Part shown: positions 37,853 to 43,215 of the stretch, piece by piece
How the letters are laid out: each line of letters begins with the position of its first letter
How positions within the stretch are numbered: position 1 is the stretch's first letter
IMG/VR virus record: IMGVR_UViG_3300019884_000002
Coordinates: 1-43,215 of that record
Source: a virus
Length of the DNA: 43,215 nt
Reading direction: 5' to 3' (one strand)
The notes under the pieces: generated by a model
Seen by the model: the letters and a program-made list of their open reading frames with translations, nothing else
Databases searched by the model: none
What the model was told of the DNA's origin: nothing
Position numbers and translations under genes: made by a program

Positions 37853-38172
37853 TGACACCGGAAAACTACGCTCGGTTCGTTGACGTGATGGGGATTCGTC
37901 CTCGGCTCTCCTATGACCTCGACTGCTCGCTCGCCTCAATGGGAATCGCCGGCGAGATGGGCGAGATGATCGACGTGGTGAAGAAGACTGTCTTCCACCA
38001 GCTCCCTCTCGATCGCGAGAAGTTCATTGAGGAAGCAGGCGACGGTCTCCACTACTTCATCCAGATGCTGAACGCGAACGGCGTCACGCTCCAAGAGGTC
38101 ATCGACGGCAACGTCACGAAGCTCCAGAAGCGTTATCCCAACGGATGGGTCCCTGGCGGCGGCATTCGATGA
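37852..38172 (+). CDS. MazG-like nucleotide pyrophosphohydrolase
   Basis: 106 residues, ATG at 37852 (TGATG overlap). CSLASMGIAGEMGEMIDVVKKTVFHQLPLDREKFIEEAGDGLHYFIQMLNANG follows the MazG/all-alpha NTP-PPase pattern: E-x2-E...K and E-x2-D acid pairs (GEMGEM, EEAGD). It would hydrolyse (d)NTPs to monophosphates plus pyrophosphate. Lies between folE and the polymerase with overlaps on both sides. Substrate unknown. Confidence 0.78.
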   Translation: MTPENYARFVDVMGIRPRLSYDLDCSLASMGIAGEMGEMIDVVKKTVFHQLPLDREKFIEEAGDGLHYFIQMLNANGVTLQEVIDGNVTKLQKRYPNGWVPGGGIR

Positions 38173-40646
38173 ACGAGGAGAACCCATACAACAAGCCAGA
38201 CGAGTGTCTGGTCTGTCCTCTTCTCAAGGAGCCGGGACCCGTCTGGGGAGATGGCAACCGCAATGCGAAGATCATGTACCTCGGCGAAGCTCCTGGAGCC
38301 GAGGAAGTCGACTGGCCACGGCACCGTCCGGAACGCTTCAAGCCGTTCATCGGTGGAGCAGGACGTATTCGCAATGCGCTACTCCAGCACGCCGGGATCG
38401 ATAAGAAGGTTCACCTGTGGACGACGAACTCCGTCAAGTGCCGTCCGCCGAACAACCGCCTCCCGACTGACGGTGAGGTGGCGTGTTGTGCCCAACACCT
38501 AGTCAAGGAGATCGAGGATGTCAACCCGAACGTCATCATCGCGGCGGGTGAGCTCGCGCTCAACGTCCTCACCGACCACAAGAAGATCGGACTCTGGCGA
38601 GGCGTCCCTACCACAGGCCCCAAGCTCGGAGAGCGCACCTACAAAGTCTTCCCGATGTGGCACCCCGCCTTCATCATGCGAGCCCAGCACAACTGGCCGT
38701 TCGCAGTCCATGACTTGGTTCGAGCGAAGGCTCAAGGCGACTTCCCGGACATCCAGCGTGTACCGATCAACATTGTCCGTGATGCGAGCGTCACGACTCA
38801 TGGAGGCGATCTGCTTCGAGCTGCTCGAGAGCGGGGCGCCGCTACGTTCGACTTCGAAACGTCCGGGCTCTCTGCAAGCACAGGTCAGATTCTCATGTGC
38901 GGCTTTGTCGCGAGGCCAGACCAGGGTCTCGTGTTCGATTGGACCGTTGGTGCTCAACAGCTCTTCGAGCAAGTTCTTGCAGATCCTGCCATCGAAGTCG
39001 TCGGTCAGAACATACTCACGTTCGACATCCCGTTCGCGGAAGACAAAGGCCACAAAGTAAGATGGGACCGCATCTTCGATACGATGGTCGTTTTCCATCT
39101 GTGCAACTCGTCGTATGGTCAGACGTCGGTCAGTGCACAGAACGCCGGCAAGTTCCAGGGAGCACGCGGCGCCGAGAAGGATCTCTCGATGATCGCGTCG
39201 TGTCACACCGACATCGAGTATTGGAAGTCGAAGGAGAACTACAAGGGCGACCTCCGTGGCGTCTGCGGTCTCGACTGCATTGCAACTGATCGCTCCGCTC
39301 TCCACCCGCAGGACGGTCTCAAGAAGGAACTCGAGACCTACGGTATGACGTCGCTCTACTACGATCACGTGCTCCCCGTCCACGAGATCATGCATAGGAT
39401 GTCACGCCGTGGGGTGAAGATCGACATCGACAAAGCTCTCCGCTGGGCAGTCGTCCTCGAAGAGAAAGCCAACGAGCTCGAGGCGATCCTGAAGGAAGGT
39501 CTCGGCGACCCGTTCCTCAATCTCGAATCCCCTCAGCAGCTCATGGGACTGCTCTACGACAAGATGCAGTTGCCTGAACAGTTCCTGATGGACAAGAAGC
39601 GGGGACGTCGTCGCACCGCCAACGCCGAGGCGATCGAAAACCTCGCCACGATGTTCCCTGAGCACGCCGTGCTTCGTACGATCGTGGACATCAGGTACTG
39701 CCGAAAGATGAAGTCGACGTTCATCGAACCTGCACTCATGGGCGACGGTCACATCCACCCTCGCTTCGGAGTAAGCAAAGCTAGCAACGGTCGGTTCAAT
39801 TCCTGGAGCCCCAACGCACAGAACGTGCCAGAAGAGATGCGTGACATCTGGATTCCGGATTCCGACGACCACATCCTCATCTCGGCGGACTCCTCGCAGA
39901 TCGAATGGCGCAACGCGATGATCCTTTCCGGCGACGAGGTCGGACTCAAGATGCTTGCTGCCGGCGTCGACAACCACCGTGCGGTCGCTGCGGAGACTCT
40001 CGGCAAACGGATCGAGGACATCACCGACGACGAACGTCATGCCGCGAAGTTCATCATCTACGGTCTCGGCTATGGCCGTGGCGCCGAGAGCATTGCCAAG
40101 GGCCACAACCTGGACTTCAACTTCGTCTCGAAGTTCATCGGATCCTTCTTCTCCCGCTTCCACGAGTTCAGTGAGTGGCGAAACGACCTCGCCCCGTTCG
40201 TGAAGGACAACCACTACCTCGCGAACCCTTGGATGCGACGCCGTTGGTGGTTCACCCGGGAGATCACGGAGATCTATAACTTCCCAGCGAGCTCCTGTGC
40301 CGCCGACATGATGATCGACGAACTGATCCTCATCAACTCGCAGCTACCGAAAGACGCTACGCTCCGCCTGACGGTCCACGACGAAGTCGTCGTCAACGCC
40401 GCGAAGGACGTTGCCCGCGAAGCAGCGACGTGCATCCGCGACTGCATGCAGCGTACGTGGCCAAAGATGGTTGAAGCATCTCGGCGACCGGAGGTCGTCA
40501 AGAAGTACTACCCGAATGGATGGTTCTGCCCAGCAGACGTCCACCTCGGTCTGAACTGGAAGATGTGCAAGTCCAAGGACCCAGCAGATAAAATCGCCCG
40601 CGCTGAACTCGAACAGAGCTTCGGCCTCAAGGGAGGGATATCGTGA
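38169..40646 (+). CDS. uracil-DNA glycosylase / 3'-5' exonuclease / family A DNA polymerase fusion
   Basis: 825 residues, ATG at 38169 (ATGA overlap; an upstream in-frame ATG at 38145 lies in the previous gene). Residues 1-200: UDG family 4 domain with C13-x2-C16, GEAPG (39-43), PFIGGAGR, KCRPPNNRLPT (C91), C106/107 and a WHPAF motif (164-168), so the 4Fe-4S ligands and active-site motifs are intact. About 218-400: exonuclease with FDFET (D228/E230) and GQNILTFDIPF (D286). About 410-820: polymerase with motif A ADSSQIEWRN (near 574), motif B RHAAKFIIYGLGYG, motif C VHDEV (near 737). SPO1-type phage polymerases show the same UDG fusion (conserved-domain group UDG-F4 TTUDGA/SPO1 type). Main replicative polymerase. 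Confidence 0.92.
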   Translation: MNEENPYNKPDECLVCPLLKEPGPVWGDGNRNAKIMYLGEAPGAEEVDWPRHRPERFKPFIGGAGRIRNALLQHAGIDKKVHLWTTNSVKCRPPNNRLPTDGEVACCAQHLVKEIEDVNPNVIIAAGELALNVLTDHKKIGLWRGVPTTGPKLGERTYKVFPMWHPAFIMRAQHNWPFAVHDLVRAKAQGDFPDIQRVPINIVRDASVTTHGGDLLRAARERGAATFDFETSGLSASTGQILMCGFVARPDQGLVFDWTVGAQQLFEQVLADPAIEVVGQNILTFDIPFAEDKGHKVRWDRIFDTMVVFHLCNSSYGQTSVSAQNAGKFQGARGAEKDLSMIASCHTDIEYWKSKENYKGDLRGVCGLDCIATDRSALHPQDGLKKELETYGMTSLYYDHVLPVHEIMHRMSRRGVKIDIDKALRWAVVLEEKANELEAILKEGLGDPFLNLESPQQLMGLLYDKMQLPEQFLMDKKRGRRRTANAEAIENLATMFPEHAVLRTIVDIRYCRKMKSTFIEPALMGDGHIHPRFGVSKASNGRFNSWSPNAQNVPEEMRDIWIPDSDDHILISADSSQIEWRNAMILSGDEVGLKMLAAGVDNHRAVAAETLGKRIEDITDDERHAAKFIIYGLGYGRGAESIAKGHNLDFNFVSKFIGSFFSRFHEFSEWRNDLAPFVKDNHYLANPWMRRRWWFTREITEIYNFPASSCAADMMIDELILINSQLPKDATLRLTVHDEVVVNAAKDVAREAATCIRDCMQRTWPKMVEASRRPEVVKKYYPNGWFCPADVHLGLNWKMCKSKDPADKIARAELEQSFGLKGGIS

Positions 40647-41377
40647 TCAAGCTCGCAATGGAAATTCCAACGTCACACCTTGCTACGTGGTCGCCGCTCA
40701 CTGACTTCGACTTCGCACTCGCGCATAAGGTTCTGGAAGACCCAGCCGTCGCCCGCTTCTACGCGGAGCGGTCCGGAAGCCGTGAACTCATTCTCGACAA
40801 CTCGATGCATGAACTCGGCTACCCGTTGCCCGTGAAGGAGCTCGCACGAGCCGCCGACCTCTGTCGAGCCGACTACGTCATCGCTCCGGATCAACTCAAG
40901 CAGCCAGACCAGAACCTTGCATGGTTCGAGGACACGGTCAACGAGATCGCCGGCCACCACAAAGTCGCTGTTGTGCACTGCGGACCGACTCCTGGGATCC
41001 GACAGAAGTACTTCACCCGTGTCGCTGCTCGCGCCGACATGCTCTGCCTCCCCTTCCGCGAGAACCGAATGCTCTGGTGGGCAGAGATCGATCGTCAGCA
41101 ACTTGACTTCCCCTGTCTCCGTCGCGTACACCTCCTCGGCGTGAACGACCTCGCGGAGCTGTACGTGTTCGCCCGGCTCTCCATGCGCGACGCGGAGTGG
41201 TCTGTCGACACCTCGAAGCCAATCAAGTGGGCGATTGAAGACCGTCACATCGGCGACGGGTTTGACATCCGTGGAGCGAAGACGACGTCCCACGCCCTGC
41301 TCGACGCGAAGCTCACGACGCCACAAGTCGCGTTGATGATCCGGAACCTCGAACACTTACGTGCATACTTGGTATGA
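40643..41377 (+). CDS. dpdA: DpdA-like 7-deazaguanine DNA transglycosylase
   Basis: 244 residues, GTG at 40643 overlapping the polymerase stop, GGGAGG upstream. Features of the phage DpdA branch of the TGT family: LDNSMHELG (51-59), a YVIAPDQL segment (79-85, with D83), VVHCGPTPGI, VHLLGVNDL (162-170), WSVDTSKP (D189). It exchanges guanine in DNA for a 7-deazaguanine base made by FolE/QueD/QueE/QueC. It is shorter than tRNA TGTs, and the C-terminal zinc motif of TGT is not seen, as usual in phage DpdA. The target site or extent of modification cannot be told. Confidence 0.87.
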   Translation: MIKLAMEIPTSHLATWSPLTDFDFALAHKVLEDPAVARFYAERSGSRELILDNSMHELGYPLPVKELARAADLCRADYVIAPDQLKQPDQNLAWFEDTVNEIAGHHKVAVVHCGPTPGIRQKYFTRVAARADMLCLPFRENRMLWWAEIDRQQLDFPCLRRVHLLGVNDLAELYVFARLSMRDAEWSVDTSKPIKWAIEDRHIGDGFDIRGAKTTSHALLDAKLTTPQVALMIRNLEHLRAYLV

Positions 41378-42783
41378 CGAAGATCCCACAAGCATCGGAA
41401 GCGTCTGCCACACGCAAGCAGACGATCGGTCAGCGGATCTCGCAGATCATGACGATGCTTCAACAACTGCCGCGTGAGCGGGCGACGCCAGAACTCTTCC
41501 TAGAGATCATAGGTTGGGTTCAGACTCTGCCTGCGGAACAACGGCCTGACGTACTCGTATCCACCATCGCGCAGGCCTTCGACAAGACCATCGAGGAGAT
41601 GGACATCATCCTGAAGCCGGTCAACCGACGGGTGGAGTTCGATTCCCTCGTTCCGAAGGAAGGTTGGATCCAGGACTACGTCAACTGGACTCGGAACACG
41701 GAGCCTCCAACAGTGTTCCACTTCTTCGTTGCAGCGACGGTCATCGGCGCCGCTCTCGGCCGTAACGTCTACTTCGACAAAGGCGCGTATATGGTCTTCC
41801 CGAATTTGTGCGTCGTGATTGTCGCACCGACGGGGCGCTGTAGGAAGACCTCCGCCTGCAACATCGGAACGTCGCTCTACGCGAAGATAGGCGGAACACT
41901 CCTAGCGGACAAGGCGACGCCGGAAGCGATGTGCGAGGCGTTGAAGACACAGGCGAATGCCACGGGCTTAATATACGCTCCTGAGCTCGCGGTGTTCCTT
42001 GGGAAGCAGAAGTACCAGGAGGGTATGGTTCCTCTTCTCACAGCACTCTTCGATTGTCCAAAGGAATGGACTTCGAAGACGATCGGACGTGGAGAGACTA
42101 CTCTCACGAACGTCGCGCTAAGCAGTCTCATGTGCTCCACCATCGACTGGCTTCAAACCGGTATCCCGCGAGACGCCTTCGGTGGCGGCTTCATGTCGCG
42201 CTTCCTCTTCGTCGTGCAGGAGAACACGTCGCGTGTCTTCCCTCTTCCTCCAGCCCTCGACGCCGAGCGTCGGAAAGACCTCATCTCTCGCCTCGCGAAG
42301 TTCAAGAACCTGAAGGGTCCGATGGTCTTCACCGACGTCGCTCGCGAGTGGTACATCGCGTGGTATAAGACCCGTCCCTCGATGCAGGGTGAGAAGCAGT
42401 ATGCCGGGTACTACGAACGGAAGCCCGACCACCTTATCCGCATCGCGATCATCCTTGTCGTCTCTCGCGGTGACGGAAAAATGGAACTCACCGACGTGGA
42501 CCTCATGCAGGCGGAGAAAATCCTTCACTGGATGGAGATCTGGCTCCCGTCCACGTTCGAAGAAATGACCGCAAGCGCATCGGGTGAAGACCAAACGAGG
42601 ATTCTTCGGCAACTGAAGATGCACGGTGGCAGCATGGAGCACTCAACGCTTCTCCGCCGGAACTCCTCGAAGATGAATGCAGAGTCGTTCAAGCGAGCCA
42701 TCGGCACACTACGTGAAGCAAAGCTTCTTGAGTGGGACGCCGTGACTCGTACATACACATTGACCCCCGACGGATGGAAGTAG
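41374..42783 (+). CDS. DUF3987-like P-loop replication ATPase/primase-helicase-like protein
   Basis: 469 residues, ATG at 41374 (ATGA overlap). PNLCVVIVAPTGRCRKTSACN (P-loop around 151-160; the usual GK is RK, as in part of this family), IYAPELAVFLGKQKYQEGMVPLLTALFD, SSLMCSTIDWLQTGI...GGGFMSRFLFV, and a C-terminal winged-helix-like part. This is the DUF3987 layout, often next to replication genes and thought to act as a helicase or primase-helicase component. Directly downstream of dpdA in the replication operon. Confidence 0.78.
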   Translation: MTKIPQASEASATRKQTIGQRISQIMTMLQQLPRERATPELFLEIIGWVQTLPAEQRPDVLVSTIAQAFDKTIEEMDIILKPVNRRVEFDSLVPKEGWIQDYVNWTRNTEPPTVFHFFVAATVIGAALGRNVYFDKGAYMVFPNLCVVIVAPTGRCRKTSACNIGTSLYAKIGGTLLADKATPEAMCEALKTQANATGLIYAPELAVFLGKQKYQEGMVPLLTALFDCPKEWTSKTIGRGETTLTNVALSSLMCSTIDWLQTGIPRDAFGGGFMSRFLFVVQENTSRVFPLPPALDAERRKDLISRLAKFKNLKGPMVFTDVAREWYIAWYKTRPSMQGEKQYAGYYERKPDHLIRIAIILVVSRGDGKMELTDVDLMQAEKILHWMEIWLPSTFEEMTASASGEDQTRILRQLKMHGGSMEHSTLLRRNSSKMNAESFKRAIGTLREAKLLEWDAVTRTYTLTPDGWK

Positions 42784-42790
42784 GACACCC

Positions 42791-43165
42791 ATGATCGACT
42801 GGCTCTCAACCGCGATGAAGCTCGGGCACGCAGACGAAGAAGCAATGTGGAAGGCTCTCTACGAGAAGAGCTCCATTGCTGAACTGTCAACGCAGCTCGG
42901 CGTCTCACGAAACACGATCCGCCTCCGTCTCGTCAAGTGTGGTGTCGCATTCCGTGGACGCGGCGGGCCGAACAACAAACACACTGACGTCACTGACGAG
43001 CTCTTAGAAAAAGTGAAGCGCGAGGGCATCGCCGCCGTCGCGAAAGAGCTTGGGATCCAGTATTCAACTCTCTACAAGCGCATCTACCGGATCCGCGGGC
43101 TGAAGATCGCGGACCTCAAAGCGCCGACGCCGGAGCCTGAACCCCCGAAGGAAGACGAACCATGA
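42791..43165 (+). CDS. helix-turn-helix protein
   Basis: 124 residues, ATG at 42791. Two HTH-like units: SSIAELSTQLGVSRNTIRLRLVKCG (about 27-51) and GIAAVAKELGIQYSTLYKRIYRIRG (about 79-103), the same fold repeated; then a Pro/Glu-rich tail. Likely a DNA-binding or transcription-related protein, seen in many phages near replication genes. Confidence 0.72.
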   Translation: MIDWLSTAMKLGHADEEAMWKALYEKSSIAELSTQLGVSRNTIRLRLVKCGVAFRGRGGPNNKHTDVTDELLEKVKREGIAAVAKELGIQYSTLYKRIYRIRGLKIADLKAPTPEPEPPKEDEP

Positions 43166-43215
43166 AATGCCGTTCCGGGAAACACGAGTGGACGGACTTC
43201 GAAGATGCCGTCCGA
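43162..43215 (+). CDS. start of a further gene, cut by the window edge
   Basis: ATG at 43162 (ATGA overlap); 18 codons open to the end: MKCRSGKHEWTDFEDAVR. A Cys and His close together suggest another zinc microprotein. Incomplete. Confidence 0.45.
   Translation, partial: MKCRSGKHEWTDFEDAVR

Noticed and set aside
39402-40214. 270-codon minus-strand frame inside the polymerase gene
   Set aside because: Antisense shadow of the polymerase catalytic domain with its intact motifs.

Overview
The window is a G+C-rich segment of a tailed double-stranded DNA phage, probably a siphovirus. The evidence is a full head-and-tail gene set with a tape measure, tail tube and frameshifted tail chaperones, no sheath or baseplate genes in view, and genes packed with 1-4 nt stop/start overlaps. 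No integrase, repressor, lysis gene, tRNA or CRISPR array is visible, so a virulent lifestyle is likely but unproven. Host unknown: Shine-Dalgarno sites and sigma70-like -35/-10 boxes point to a bacterium, and Sec- and Tat-like signal peptides would suit many hosts.

Layout. (1) 1-16.8 kb, minus strand: late operon running from a promoter near 16.78 kb through a 148-aa unknown protein, small and large terminase, DUF4055-type portal, a cluster of small virion-like proteins, an unusual 1006-aa exported repeat protein, scaffold, P22-like coat protein, head-tail connectors, tail tube, the -1 frameshift chaperone pair and the 5' part of the tape measure, which runs off the left edge. (2) 16.9-18.8 kb, minus strand: five small genes (a paralogous pair, a lone WGR domain, a DUF6011-like zinc protein, one unknown) ending in a terminator. 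(3) 18.8-19.4 kb: divergent control region. (4) 19.4-20.4 kb, plus strand: type IB topoisomerase and a small partner. (5) 20.4-20.9 kb: noncoding region with purine-rich tandem repeats and a two-copy direct repeat ending in a promoter. (6) 20.9-29.1 kb: a long run of tiny accessory genes, many with CxxC zinc knuckles or membrane/signal segments, plus a macro-like (A1S_2505-type) protein and a SLOG-type protein. (7) 29.1-29.6 kb: a self-contained promoter-gene-terminator unit for a lysine-rich protein. (8) 29.6-43.2 kb: replication, recombination and DNA-modification operon.

The central system is a complete route to a 7-deazaguanine base and its insertion into DNA: FolE (GTP to dihydroneopterin triphosphate), QueD (to carboxytetrahydropterin), QueE (to 7-carboxy-7-deazaguanine), QueC (to preQ0) and a DpdA-like DNA transglycosylase. 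The five genes are scattered among replication genes: a PD-(D/E)XK nuclease with a probable Fe-S cluster, a Sak4-like ATPase, a DUF669-like protein, a dATP/dGTP diphosphohydrolase-like protein, MazG-like proteins, a uracil-DNA-glycosylase/exonuclease/family A DNA polymerase fusion, and a DUF3987-like ATPase. dpdA overlaps the polymerase gene by 4 nt, so copying and modifying the genome look co-expressed. This system class is known from other phages; its pairing with a UDG-polymerase fusion, several nucleotide pyrophosphohydrolase-like proteins and a topoisomerase IB is the distinctive point. Several plus-strand promoters sit so close to the start codon that leaderless transcripts are predicted.
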